A stretch of 64,000 nucleotides of DNA from Intestinimonas sp. Its GTDB lineage: Bacteria; Bacillota; Clostridia; Oscillospirales; Oscillospiraceae. This document shows, piece after piece, positions 18,902-28,599 of this stretch. The stretch spans positions 1 to 64,000 of the forward strand of contig JALCSB010000012.1 of the NCBI GenBank assembly GCA_022653075.1. Reading direction: 5' to 3'. How positions within the stretch are numbered: the first letter of the stretch is position 1; each line of letters starts with the position of its first letter. The notes under the pieces were generated by a model. The model made no database searches. It worked only from the letters and a program-made list of their open reading frames with translations, and was not told the origin of the DNA. The translations under genes and the position numbers were made by a program.

Positions 18902-19693
18902 ATGGCGGCATTATTGGAAGCAAAGGACGTAAGCCAGGTTTTCGGTGGGCTTGTCGCGGTCGACCACGTCAACATGACCGTCAATCAGGGCGATATTTAC
19001 GGAATTATCGGACCCAATGGGGCCGGAAAAACAACATTTTTTAATATATGCACAGGTTTTTACACGCCTTCCCAGGGCGCGGTCTTTCTGGAAGGGAAAA
19101 AAATTTCCGGCTTACCGTGTGATAAAATCGCCCAAAAGGGAGTTGCAAGGACTTTTCAGAATATTCAGCTGTTTAAGTACATGAATGTTCTTGAGAACAT
19201 AAAGGTCGGATTCCACATTAATACCAAGACCAGCCTTTTGGACGCAATTGTACACAGCAAGGCATATAAAAACGATGAAAAAATGATTCAGGAAAAAGGC
19301 TATGCGATTCTGGAGGAAGTCGGTCTCAGTAAATATGCCGATACCATGGCGGGAAATCTCCCTTACGGCGTGCAGCGAAAAGTGGAAATTGCCCGGGCAA
19401 TGGCCCTTGACCCTAAAATTCTGCTTTTGGACGAACCGGTGGCGGGTATGAACCCGAAGGAGACGGATTCCCTGATGGAATTTATCCTGATGCTGCGGGA
19501 AAAGGGGTACACCATCGCGGTCATCGAGCATGATATGAAGTTTGTGATGAACGCCTGCAATTATATTTTGGTTTTGAATTTTGGCCATAAAATTTGCGAG
19601 GGCACTCCTGATGTGGTAAAAGAGGACGAGCAGGTAAAGAAAGCTTATTTCGGGAAGGGCGTTATTGCTGCAAGGGGGACAAAGGCATGCTGA
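18902..19693 (+). CDS. ABC transporter ATP-binding protein (LivG-like)
   Basis: GPNGAGKTTFFN; 'GVARTFQNIQLF'; 'LLLDEPVAGMNPKET'. Confidence 0.93.
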   Translation: MAALLEAKDVSQVFGGLVAVDHVNMTVNQGDIYGIIGPNGAGKTTFFNICTGFYTPSQGAVFLEGKKISGLPCDKIAQKGVARTFQNIQLFKYMNVLENIKVGFHINTKTSLLDAIVHSKAYKNDEKMIQEKGYAILEEVGLSKYADTMAGNLPYGVQRKVEIARAMALDPKILLLDEPVAGMNPKETDSLMEFILMLREKGYTIAVIEHDMKFVMNACNYILVLNFGHKICEGTPDVVKEDEQVKKAYFGKGVIAARGTKAC

Positions 19694-20397
19694 CCGTCGA
19701 AAATCTTGTAGTAAATTATGGATATATCAACGCGCTGAGAGGGATCAGCTTTGAGGTCCGGCAGGGGGAAATTATTACTTTGATCGGCGCCAACGGGGCC
19801 GGAAAGACGACCACCCTGATGTCCATTTCCAATCTCATAAAAAAAGAATCCGGGTCCATTACCTTTAAAGATCAGGATATTACCAAAACGCCATCCCACA
19901 AAATTGTAAAAATGGGAATGTGTCACGTTCCGGAGGGAAGAAAAATTTTTCCCGAACTTACTGTTTACGAAAATATGATAGCAGGAACCTTTGGAAATAA
20001 GGCGCTGTCAAAGGACAGGATTAACGGCCTGTTGGAAGAACAGTTTCAATTATTTCCCAGGCTTAAGGAGCGCAGGAATCAGGCCGGCGGCACGCTGTCG
20101 GGCGGCGAGCAGCAGATGCTGGCCATATCCAGGGGACTTATGATGGACCCCGATATCATGATGCTGGATGAACCGTCCCTCGGACTTGCGCCGATTGTGG
20201 TGGAGGAGATCTTTGAGCTGATTTTGAAAATCAGGGGCAATGGTAAGACCATTCTTCTGATTGAGCAGAACGCATCCATGGCGCTGAGCATCGCCGACCG
20301 GGGCTATGTCCTTGAAAACGGTTTGGTTACCCTGGCTGGCTCCGGGCAGGAGCTGCTGCGGAATGAAAATGTCAAGAAAGCCTACCTGGGGGCGTAA
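19687..20397 (+). CDS. ABC transporter ATP-binding protein (LivF-like)
   Basis: GANGAGKTTTLMSI; LSGGEQQMLAISRGLM; 'MMLDEPSLGLAPIVVEEIF'. Confidence 0.94.
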   Translation: MLTVENLVVNYGYINALRGISFEVRQGEIITLIGANGAGKTTTLMSISNLIKKESGSITFKDQDITKTPSHKIVKMGMCHVPEGRKIFPELTVYENMIAGTFGNKALSKDRINGLLEEQFQLFPRLKERRNQAGGTLSGGEQQMLAISRGLMMDPDIMMLDEPSLGLAPIVVEEIFELILKIRGNGKTILLIEQNASMALSIADRGYVLENGLVTLAGSGQELLRNENVKKAYLGA

Positions 20398-20399
20398 AG

Positions 20400-21197
20400 A
20401 TGGAGTTAGGGTTATTAAATAAAGTGGCAGTTGTGATGGGCGCCAGCAAGGGAATCGGATATGCGATTGCGGAAGAATTTTTAAAAGAAGGATGTAAAGT
20501 CGCCATTACGGCCAGACGGGAGAGCGAACTGATACAAGCATCTGGGGAGCTTTCCAAATTAGGGGAAGTATATTACAAAGCTTTGGATGCCACCAGGGAG
20601 AACCCGGTTTACGATTTTGCAAAAGACGTATCGGAAAGATTTGGGGCCATCCATTGCTGGGTCAATAACGTGGGTGCTACCGGGAAAAAGGCGGGGGAGG
20701 AGTATTCGCAGCCCGAACTTGACTTTGTCGTGGACACTTGCTTTAAATCCGCCGTTTACGGCTGTCAGGCGGCGTTTCGCTATATGAAGCGGCAGGGCGG
20801 AGGAACCATTGTAAACATCAGCTCTCTCGCGGCCAGATGCCCTTCCGCGGGCAGAAGCACGCTGTATGGCCCCATGAAAGCGGCCGTAGTGAACCTGACC
20901 AATACCATGGCGGGGGAATACTGTGCCTATGGCATACGGGTCCTTTGCGTAATGCCCGGATTTACACAGACCCCTTTGGTGCGAAGTAATATTTCGCAGG
21001 AGGAGCTTGAGTATAACTGCAAGGGTACATTATTAAGAAGGTTGGCGGAGCCGGAAGAAATTGCAAAACCGGTGGTTTTTTTGGCCAGTGAGGCGGCCTC
21101 TTATATTACGGCGACCACATTGGAAGTTTCAGGAGGCAGAAGCGTAACGCTGAACCCCTCGTATTCTTATGACAAAAAGAATGGCGCGTACATATGA
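20400..21197 (+). CDS. SDR-family oxidoreductase
   Basis: 'GASKGIGYAIAEEF', 'VNNVGATG', 'SSLAARCPSAGRSTLYGPMKAA' (YxxxK). Confidence 0.92.
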   Translation: MELGLLNKVAVVMGASKGIGYAIAEEFLKEGCKVAITARRESELIQASGELSKLGEVYYKALDATRENPVYDFAKDVSERFGAIHCWVNNVGATGKKAGEEYSQPELDFVVDTCFKSAVYGCQAAFRYMKRQGGGTIVNISSLAARCPSAGRSTLYGPMKAAVVNLTNTMAGEYCAYGIRVLCVMPGFTQTPLVRSNISQEELEYNCKGTLLRRLAEPEEIAKPVVFLASEAASYITATTLEVSGGRSVTLNPSYSYDKKNGAYI

Positions 21198-21300
21198 GCA
21201 GACGAGGCAGTCTTTTCTGCATCCGACCGGTCCAGACAGCAGAGGGGCTGTGGTGTATCCTGGCGGCGGGATGTAATTTATATAAGTTGAGGTACCAAAA

Positions 21301-22575
21301 ATGAATGAGATAAAGTACAAGACGTATGTACAGATTTTGAAAGAAGAACTTGTACCTGCCATGGGATGTACCGAGCCAATTGCACTGGCCTATGCGGCGG
21401 CAACAGCAAGAGATAACCTGGGGTGCGGGCCGGACAATGTGGAGGCCTACGTCAGCCGTAATATTATAAAAAATGCAAAAAGTGTTGTTGTTCCAAATAC
21501 AAATGGATTAAAAGGGATTGAAGCCGCTGTGGCGGCGGGGATTATTTCCGGGGTTCCCGGTAAACTGCTGGAAGTAATTTCGGAAGTTTCGGAGGAGCAG
21601 AAGCGGCAGATCAGAAATTTTATGGAAGAGGTACCAATTAAAATTGCGCCCTTGGACAGTGATGTCGTTTTTGATATTGTCCTCGTACTCCACCATAAAA
21701 GTGATGAAGTGAAGATTAGAATCGCACAAAATCACACCAATATTATGTACATTAAAAAAAATGGCGTGCTTCTTTACCAGAAGACAAAATCTGAACCGGA
21801 AACGGAAAATGTTCCGACGGACAAAAACCTGCTGAATCTGAGCGATATCATTCACTTTGCGGATACGTGTAATTTGGACGATATCAGGCCCATTCTGACG
21901 CCGCAGATCAAATATAATATGGCGATTGCAGAGGAGGGCCTGAAAAATCATTACGGTGCGAACATCGGAAGTACGCTGCTTAAATTTTATGGGAATGACG
22001 TTCGGAATCGGGCGATTGCAAAGGCGGCCGCCGGAAGTGACGCGAGAATGGGCGGCTGTGCAATGCCTGTTATCATCAACTCCGGCAGCGGGAATCAGGG
22101 AATTACGGCTTCTGTACCGGTGATTGAATATGCGCATGAATTAAATGTCCCCGAGGACAAATTATACCGGGCCCTGGCTGTCTCAAATTTAATCGCAATT
22201 CATCAGAGAGCGGGAATCGGAACCCTGTCGGCCTATTGCGGGGCGGTAAGCGCCGGCTGCGCGGCCGGCTGCGGAATTGCCTATCTGTACGGAGGCAGGC
22301 TGGAAGAATTGGCGCACACTCTGGTAAACTCTGTTGTCATTGTCTCCGGCATTATCTGTGACGGCGCGAAGCCGTCCTGCGCGGGTAAGATCGCCTCGTC
22401 AGTGGAAGCTGGAATTCTGGGATACCACATGTTTATGAATGGACAGGAGTTTAAGTATGGAGACGGCATTGTAAAATGCGGCGTTGAGGAAACCATACAA
22501 AATGTGGGCCGCCTTGGAAAAGAGGGAATGAAAGAAACGGACAAGGAAATTGTCAAGATCATGTTGGATGAATAA
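21301..22575 (+). CDS. L-cysteine desulfidase family protein (UPF0597/CyuA-like)
   Basis: 'LVPAMGCTEPIALAYAAATAR', 'VVPNTNGLKGIEAAVAAG', 'INSGSGNQGITASVPVIEYA', conserved Cys-rich 'CGAVSAGCAAGCGIAYL'. Confidence 0.9.
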   Translation: MNEIKYKTYVQILKEELVPAMGCTEPIALAYAAATARDNLGCGPDNVEAYVSRNIIKNAKSVVVPNTNGLKGIEAAVAAGIISGVPGKLLEVISEVSEEQKRQIRNFMEEVPIKIAPLDSDVVFDIVLVLHHKSDEVKIRIAQNHTNIMYIKKNGVLLYQKTKSEPETENVPTDKNLLNLSDIIHFADTCNLDDIRPILTPQIKYNMAIAEEGLKNHYGANIGSTLLKFYGNDVRNRAIAKAAAGSDARMGGCAMPVIINSGSGNQGITASVPVIEYAHELNVPEDKLYRALAVSNLIAIHQRAGIGTLSAYCGAVSAGCAAGCGIAYLYGGRLEELAHTLVNSVVIVSGIICDGAKPSCAGKIASSVEAGILGYHMFMNGQEFKYGDGIVKCGVEETIQNVGRLGKEGMKETDKEIVKIMLDE

Positions 22576-22651
22576 ATATCCCGGGCCGCTTTGCCAAGGA
22601 GCCAGCCATATGGAATTCCATGAAAATCGGTAAACCACGTTCTGAGATGAA

Positions 22652-22687
22652 GAAAACCCTGTAACCGCACGGTTACAGGGTTTTCTT
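22652..22687 (+). terminator. Intrinsic terminator after the cysteine-desulfidase gene
   Basis: AAAACCCTGTAACCGcacGGTTACAGGGTTTT. Confidence 0.85.
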
Positions 22688-22890
22688 ATGCCCTGCTGTA
22701 AAGGGGCGCCTATTAGTATGCCGGGTAGCGCGGCTGAAAAATACCTAATAATACAAAAGCTGAATTACCTTTTTCGGCTTTACGTTCATTTGACAATTCC
22801 ATTACAGGAATGTGATAGCATGCGGCAATTTACCGTGCAATAATAATTTTGCACCACAAAACAAACGGAAATGAAAGGATACAGGTAAAC

Positions 22891-23817
22891 ATGAAAAAAT
22901 TTGTTACACTGCTTCTTGGCGTCACAATGTCTCTGGGTCTGGTGGCCTGCGGCGGTACGCCGGCTGCGCAAACAAGTTCTCAGCCGTCTGCCGCCGGCAG
23001 CACTCCGACCGCGCAGGCAGCCAGTCAGTCTAAAGTCACCGGCTCGGTAACCGCCTCCGGATCTTCTGCCCTCCTCCCCCTGGTGCAGGTTGCTGCGGAG
23101 GACTTTATGAACAAAAACCCCGACTGCTCTGTTACGGTTAACGGCGGCGGTTCCGGCACGGGTCTTAAGAATGTTGCCGAGGGCGCCGTGGATATCGGCA
23201 ACTCCGACGTCTTCGCCGAGGAAAAGCTGGATGCCACCACCGCCTCCGGACTAGTAGATCACAAGGTTTGCACCGTCACCATGGCCGCCGTGGTCAACAA
23301 GTCCCTGGGCGTAGATAACCTCACCACGCAGCAGATCACCGACATCTTCACCGGGAAGATTACCAACTGGAAGGATGTGGGCGGCCCGAATCTGGACATT
23401 ATGCTGGTCACCCGTCCCACCTCCTCCGGTACCCGCGCACTCTTCAAGACTTGGGCGCTGAACGGTGTGGAGGAGGCCTCCAACTCCGCGCTGGAGACCG
23501 ACGACTCCGGAACGCTTATGGAAACGGTGGAGAGCAACGAGGGGGCCATTGGCTACGTGGCGCTTTCATACCTGGTGAAGGATACGAAGGTGCAGGCGGT
23601 CTCCATTGACGGCGTAGCCCCCACGCTGGAAAACACCTATAACGGTACATATAAGGTCTGGGGCTACGAGCATATGTACACCAAGGGAGACGGCAGCGAA
23701 GCCGCGCAGGCATTCATTCAATATATGATGAGCGATGAGTTTGCCTCCAACATTGAGGCCATGGGATACGGCGCTTCCTCGAAGCTCTCCGATACGGCCG
23801 TGAACAGCCACAAGTAA
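22891..23817 (+). CDS. pstS: Phosphate ABC transporter substrate-binding protein PstS
   Basis: 'GSVTASGSSALLPLVQVAAEDFMNKNPDCSVTVNGGGSGTGLKN', 'TRPTSSGTRALF'; lipobox VACG. Confidence 0.93.
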   Translation: MKKFVTLLLGVTMSLGLVACGGTPAAQTSSQPSAAGSTPTAQAASQSKVTGSVTASGSSALLPLVQVAAEDFMNKNPDCSVTVNGGGSGTGLKNVAEGAVDIGNSDVFAEEKLDATTASGLVDHKVCTVTMAAVVNKSLGVDNLTTQQITDIFTGKITNWKDVGGPNLDIMLVTRPTSSGTRALFKTWALNGVEEASNSALETDDSGTLMETVESNEGAIGYVALSYLVKDTKVQAVSIDGVAPTLENTYNGTYKVWGYEHMYTKGDGSEAAQAFIQYMMSDEFASNIEAMGYGASSKLSDTAVNSHK

Positions 23818-23890
23818 AACATGAGGAACGGATTCAACGCTGCCGGGCAGGCCCTTCTTGTGCCTGCCCGGCAAGCACGCTTAGAAGAAG

Positions 23891-24847
23891 GTGCAAAAGT
23901 TGACCAAACAGCGATCCGGCGGGCTGGGGCCGCAGAACAGCACGGCGTACCGGCTTAAAAAGGAGTACCTGGGGCGTGGAGCGGTCACGGTCTGCGGAAT
24001 TCTGATTATCCTTTTGACCCTCTCTATCGGCATATTTCTGCTGGTAAAAGGTACGGGGACCTTTACCAAATACCACCACAGCGTGTGGGAGTTTTTGTTC
24101 TCCGCGGACTGGTCCCCCATGGACCGCGCCGACCAGGGAGGAGGTACGGTGGGTGCCGCCATCTATATTTGTGGTACGTTTCTCACCTGCGGCCTTGCCC
24201 TGCTGATTGCCGCACCCTTCAGCCTGGCTGCCGCCGTTTTTATGACGGAAATTTCGCCTAAGACAGGGAGTCGACTGTTTCAGCCGGCCGTTGAGATTTT
24301 TGTGGGGATTCCCTCTGTGGTATACGGCTGGATAGGACTGACGGTGCTGGTTCCCTTTATCCGGGATGTCTTTGGCGCAAAAATGGGCGGATTTTCTGTG
24401 CTCGCGGCCGGTATCGTCCTAGCCGTGATGATTTTTCCCACGATTACCACAGTCTCGGCGGATGCCATCCGCAGCGTACCCTGGGATTACCGCAACGCGG
24501 CCTACGGCATGGGGTCCACCCGGTGGCAGGTAATTTACCATATTGTGTTTCCAGCCGCGCGGCCCGGAATCTTCACCGGAATTATTCTGGGCCTTTCCCG
24601 CGCTGTGGGGGAAGCTCTGGCCGTGGCCATGGTGATCGGAAAGACCCGGGCATTCCCCGCAAACCTGCTTTCTCCGACGAATAATCTGACTGCGGCAATT
24701 GCGGCGGATATGGGGAATTCGGCCGATGGCGGGGAGCACAACCTGGCCCTGTGGTCAATGGCCCTGCTGCTGTTTTCCTTTTCCATGTTATTTATCTTTA
24801 TTATTCACAGGATCTCCAGAAAGGGGCGTGACCGTGATAAAGCGTAA
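23891..24847 (+). CDS. pstC: Phosphate ABC transporter permease PstC
   Basis: 'EIFVGIPSVVYGWIGLTVLVP', 'AVGEALAVAMVIG'; GTG start. Confidence 0.9.
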   Translation: MQKLTKQRSGGLGPQNSTAYRLKKEYLGRGAVTVCGILIILLTLSIGIFLLVKGTGTFTKYHHSVWEFLFSADWSPMDRADQGGGTVGAAIYICGTFLTCGLALLIAAPFSLAAAVFMTEISPKTGSRLFQPAVEIFVGIPSVVYGWIGLTVLVPFIRDVFGAKMGGFSVLAAGIVLAVMIFPTITTVSADAIRSVPWDYRNAAYGMGSTRWQVIYHIVFPAARPGIFTGIILGLSRAVGEALAVAMVIGKTRAFPANLLSPTNNLTAAIAADMGNSADGGEHNLALWSMALLLFSFSMLFIFIIHRISRKGRDRDKA

Positions 24848-25733
24848 AGATACCGAAAAGTGCATGGCCCGCGCCAAAGCTGCGGACAGGGCTATGACGG
24901 GAATTTTCTATTCCGTGGGCGGCTTTTTCCTGCTGCTCCTTCTACTCCTGGCCGGATACATTATTTTTAAGGGGATAACAGACTTTTACCCTGAACTGCT
25001 CACCTTTGGGCGGAATGGTATCGGAAATCAGTTTTTTAATACCGTATATCTGGTCTTTCTCTCCCTGGTGATCAGTGTTCCCCTGGGGATCGCCGCCGGT
25101 ATTTATATGGCGGAATACGCCAAAGAGGGACAGATCCTCTCCTTCCTCCGGGTAAGCATCGAATCCCTGTCCTCTCTCCCCTCTATCGTAGTAGGGCTGT
25201 TCGGCTATCTGGTCTTTATTTTAATGACCGGCGCAAAATGGAACCTTATGGCCGGCGCCATGGCTGTCTCTATCCTGAACCTGCCGCTGATTACAACAAC
25301 CACGGAGGACGCCATCCGCTCCCTGCCGAGGGGGTATAAAGAAGGGAGTATGGCGTTGGGTGCCACTCACTGGCAGACGATAGACAGAGTGCTTCTGCCC
25401 ACCAGTCTTCCCCGCATCATCACTGGCGTGATCCTCGCTGCGGGAAGAGGGTTCGGAGAGGCGGCCGCTCTCCTGTATACAGCGGGCCAGAGCACCAATA
25501 TCAACTGGTCAAACTGGAATCCTGCTTCGCCAACCTGCCCTCTAAACCCCTTCCGTCCCGGCGAGACACTGGCACTCCACATCTGGGTAATGCGCACGGA
25601 GGGAAGTTTAAACCCCAACTCTACAGCCATTGCTAATTTTTCAGCGGCAGTTTTAATCATTATGGTGCTGGGTTTCAGTCTGCTTGCCAGGTTTCTGGCC
25701 CGGAGAATAGACAGAAAAACCGGAGGACTGTAA
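24834..25733 (+). CDS. pstA: Phosphate ABC transporter permease PstA
   Basis: 'ESLSSLPSIVVGLFGYLVF', 'TTTTEDAIRSLPRGYKEGSMALGATHWQTI'; GTG start overlapping pstC. Confidence 0.92.
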   Translation: MIKRKDTEKCMARAKAADRAMTGIFYSVGGFFLLLLLLLAGYIIFKGITDFYPELLTFGRNGIGNQFFNTVYLVFLSLVISVPLGIAAGIYMAEYAKEGQILSFLRVSIESLSSLPSIVVGLFGYLVFILMTGAKWNLMAGAMAVSILNLPLITTTTEDAIRSLPRGYKEGSMALGATHWQTIDRVLLPTSLPRIITGVILAAGRGFGEAAALLYTAGQSTNINWSNWNPASPTCPLNPFRPGETLALHIWVMRTEGSLNPNSTAIANFSAAVLIIMVLGFSLLARFLARRIDRKTGGL

Positions 25734-25749
25734 CGATGGAATTTAATCG

Positions 25750-25934
25750 CAAGCCTAAAGAATGATGATACAATCGTTCTTGTGACACATACTATGCAGC
25801 AGGCCGACCGAATTTCAAATCAAACGGCGTTCTTTTTGCTCGGCCGTCTCATAGAATACAACACGGCCATCCAGCTTTTTTCATGCCCGCCGATAAAAAG
25901 ACGGAAGAATATATCACCGGACGTTTTGGCTAAT
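25750..25934 (+). pseudogene. pstB: pstB remnant (C-terminal part only, frameshifted)
   Basis: '[42 protein letters not shown]' then in another frame '[13 protein letters not shown]' = PstB C-terminus; no Walker A/B region present between pstA and phoU. Confidence 0.85.
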
Positions 25935-25951
25935 TAAGGAGGGAAACGCAT

Positions 25952-26602
25952 ATGGGCAGCAGAATTGTATACAACGAGGAGCTGAAAAAGCTCAATCAGG
26001 ACGTACTCGCCATGGGCAGCGGGATAGAGAAGGCCATCGATAAAACCGCTACCGCCGTAAAGACACTGGATCGACAGCAGGCAAAGGAATTGATCGTGGG
26101 CGATGATGTCTTTGACCGCATGGAGCGCTCCATCGAAAAATATTGCATTGATCTTGTCATCAAGCAGGCACCGTTGGCCTCGGACTGGCGGAGAATTGCC
26201 TCCATTATGCGGATCGTCAGCGATCTGGAACGTATTGCGGATCACTGCAGCGATATCTCCGTCTATGTGCTCAAGCTGGCCGAAAAATCCGCCGTTGCCC
26301 CGCCGAAGCATTTTGAGCAGATGTTTTCGGTCATGAAATCCATGGTGAAGGATACCATCGCGGCCTTTGTCAGTCTTGACATGCAGGCCGTCTCTGATAT
26401 CATTGCGCGCGACGATACCGTCGATCAGCTCTTTGAAAATAATATTCAGGATCTTATTGACAACATGAAACAACACCCGGAATGGATCGAACAATCCGTA
26501 TTCTATCTCTTCATTAACAAGTATATAGAACGGATGTCGGACCACTCCGTAAATGTTGCCAAGTGGCTTCCCTATATTGCAAGCGGAGAATACACCATAT
26601 AA
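25952..26602 (+). CDS. phoU: PhoU-family phosphate signalling protein
   Basis: 'LNQDVLAMGSGIEKAIDKTATAVKTLD', 'RIASIMRIVSDLERIADHCSDIS'; follows the pst genes. Confidence 0.92.
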   Translation: MGSRIVYNEELKKLNQDVLAMGSGIEKAIDKTATAVKTLDRQQAKELIVGDDVFDRMERSIEKYCIDLVIKQAPLASDWRRIASIMRIVSDLERIADHCSDISVYVLKLAEKSAVAPPKHFEQMFSVMKSMVKDTIAAFVSLDMQAVSDIIARDDTVDQLFENNIQDLIDNMKQHPEWIEQSVFYLFINKYIERMSDHSVNVAKWLPYIASGEYTI

Positions 26603-26676
26603 TCGGTATCGAGCATAATTTAACTCCCCCCGTCATATATTCGCTTAGAGTTGGACAAGCGGGAGTGAAAAATGAA

Positions 26677-27846
26677 ATGAAAAAAGCGTTAAACGTGGCT
26701 GTTTATCTCATGGTTTTATTATGTTCCGTCTTGTTTATATACTATGGGAATCAATATCTGAGTCACGGCAGCCTCGGCGGAATCGCCTATGACCGCGAAG
26801 AAGAACTGGATACCCTTGTATTTGCAAAAATTGTATCCATTGATCAAGTCACTGAGCGCGATACGTCTGGGAAAGAAATTGCTTTTACGGCAAAGACGTT
26901 TGCCTTTGGAAGCGACCGGAGCGAAGTAATCCAGGGACGCCAGATTCTGAACGACAACAGCGGGAATATGCCGGCCGTTTCCGTCGGTGACAAGGCCGTG
27001 CTTTTATCCTATGGCGGGGAGTATCTTTTTCAATACTATTACCGTTTGGATAAAGTGATCGTTTTGGGCCTCGCAATTGTCGCATTCATTCTTTTAATGG
27101 GTGGAATGAAAGGGGTTCGCACGATTGTATCCTTGGCGCTTACCTGTCTGTCAATTTTTCTTGTTTTTATTCCGTCCATTAAAGCCGGATACAATATCTA
27201 CGTATCCACAGTGATAATATGCCTATATATTATGATAGAAACGCTGATGATCGTATACGGGCTAAGCAAAAAAAGTGTCATTGCCGCGTTTAGCTGTGCC
27301 GTCGGGATTGCTTTTTCCGGAAGTATCAGCCTGCTTATGGATCGGTGGATGAAGCTGACGGGGTATATTAACGATGATACCTATATGCTGGACACGCTCT
27401 TTGGAGTGGATGTGGATGTAAGGGCGCTTATGTTTTCCATGATAACGATTGGTGCGCTGGGGGCGATTATGGATGTGTCCATGTCCGTCACCTCACCGCT
27501 GTGCGAGCTTAAGGAGACAAACAAAGAGATCAGCGCCACGGCATTAATAAAGTCAGGGTTCCATATTGGCAGAGACTTTATGGGAACCATGACCAATACT
27601 TTAATTCTGGCTTATATGGGAAGCTCGATGATCGTAGTGCTGATCTATGCGGCGTCAAACTATCCTTTGCTGAGCATTCTCAATAAAGAAGCAATCATAT
27701 TTGAATTTTTGCAATCATTGATTGGCTGCCTCGGCATCCTGTTTACCATTCCGTTTACCACGATTGTGGCATCACTGATCTTATCCGGCGGAAAGGAACG
27801 GCAGCGGTATCAGCCCAAGCATGTGAGCCGGCGGTATTCGAGATAA
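26677..27846 (+). CDS. YibE/F-family membrane protein
   Basis: Multi-TM with 'LAIVAFILLMGGMKGVRTIVSLALTCLSIFLVFIP' and 'ALGAIMDVSMSVTSPLCELKE' typical of YibE/F. Confidence 0.85.
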   Translation: MKKALNVAVYLMVLLCSVLFIYYGNQYLSHGSLGGIAYDREEELDTLVFAKIVSIDQVTERDTSGKEIAFTAKTFAFGSDRSEVIQGRQILNDNSGNMPAVSVGDKAVLLSYGGEYLFQYYYRLDKVIVLGLAIVAFILLMGGMKGVRTIVSLALTCLSIFLVFIPSIKAGYNIYVSTVIICLYIMIETLMIVYGLSKKSVIAAFSCAVGIAFSGSISLLMDRWMKLTGYINDDTYMLDTLFGVDVDVRALMFSMITIGALGAIMDVSMSVTSPLCELKETNKEISATALIKSGFHIGRDFMGTMTNTLILAYMGSSMIVVLIYAASNYPLLSILNKEAIIFEFLQSLIGCLGILFTIPFTTIVASLILSGGKERQRYQPKHVSRRYSR

Positions 27847-27903
27847 GACATCTGAAATCTCATACTGGCGGATGAGGCATGGTCAGGAACGAAAAGCCCG
27901 ATT

Positions 27904-27950
27904 AAGGAATCCGTGCAGAATCGTTTGCGATTCTGCACGGATTCCTTTCG
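27904..27950 (+). terminator. Strong intrinsic terminator
   Basis: AAGGAATCCGTGCAGAATCG-tttg-CGATTCTGCACGGATTCCTT, 20-bp perfect stem. Confidence 0.85.
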
Positions 27951-27977
27951 TTCTATTTGGTTTAGCTGTGTCATCCG

Positions 27978-28157
27978 GTCCACAGGAACTACAAGGACAC
28001 TGTTATGCCCTATCAGTCTCCTGCTGGCGGACACGGCATTTTCCTAGACGCCGCCAAGTTCTACCCGCAGCTTCCTTACTATGAGTTCCCGGGACAGGCG
28101 CTGGGTATCGAGCTGTACAAAGAGTGCGGCCTGCGCGCCTGTAACATTGGCTCCTAA
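27978..28157 (+). pseudogene. Fragment of a tryptophanase/tyrosine phenol-lyase-type beta-eliminating lyase
   Basis: In-frame read '[59 protein letters not shown]' resembles the tryptophanase/TPL family; no intact N-terminus. Confidence 0.75.
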
Positions 28158-28180
28158 ACGGCTCCCGTTTTATTCCGCGC

Positions 28181-28579
28181 TTACAGCGCGCAGCCGATAA
28201 CCGCATCCATCTCAATTTCAACAAACTGAGTTGGGCGGTTGAGTGCCGGAGTTCCTACGACCGTACACAGCGGGCGGATATCGTGAAAAATTTCCGAATA
28301 CGCCTGACAAATTTCACCGGAAAATTTCATATCAGTGGCGTATACTTTGATCTTGATAACGTCCGCCGCCGTTGCTCCGGCGGTATCCAGCAGCTTAATC
28401 TGCTTTTCCAGTACATATTTGGTCTGCTCATAGGCGGTTTCGCCGTATACTGTGCCGTCCGGCTGCACCGAGGTAGTGCCGCCCACAAAAACAAACGGCC
28501 CGGCCTTTACCATGCGGCTGTAACCAACTTTCTCCTCAAGGGGAGCGCCGGACGAATAGTTCGTTCTTTTAAGATCCAT
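28181..28579 (-). CDS. RidA-family protein
   Basis: 'YSRMVKAGPFVFVGGTTSVQPDGTVYGETAYEQTKYVLEKQIKLLDTAGATAADVIKIKVYATDM'; 'VEIEMDAVI' C-terminus. Confidence 0.9.
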   Translation of the reverse strand: MDLKRTNYSSGAPLEEKVGYSRMVKAGPFVFVGGTTSVQPDGTVYGETAYEQTKYVLEKQIKLLDTAGATAADVIKIKVYATDMKFSGEICQAYSEIFHDIRPLCTVVGTPALNRPTQFVEIEMDAVIGCAL

Positions 28580-28599
28580 GTCATGATCCTCCTGTTTTT

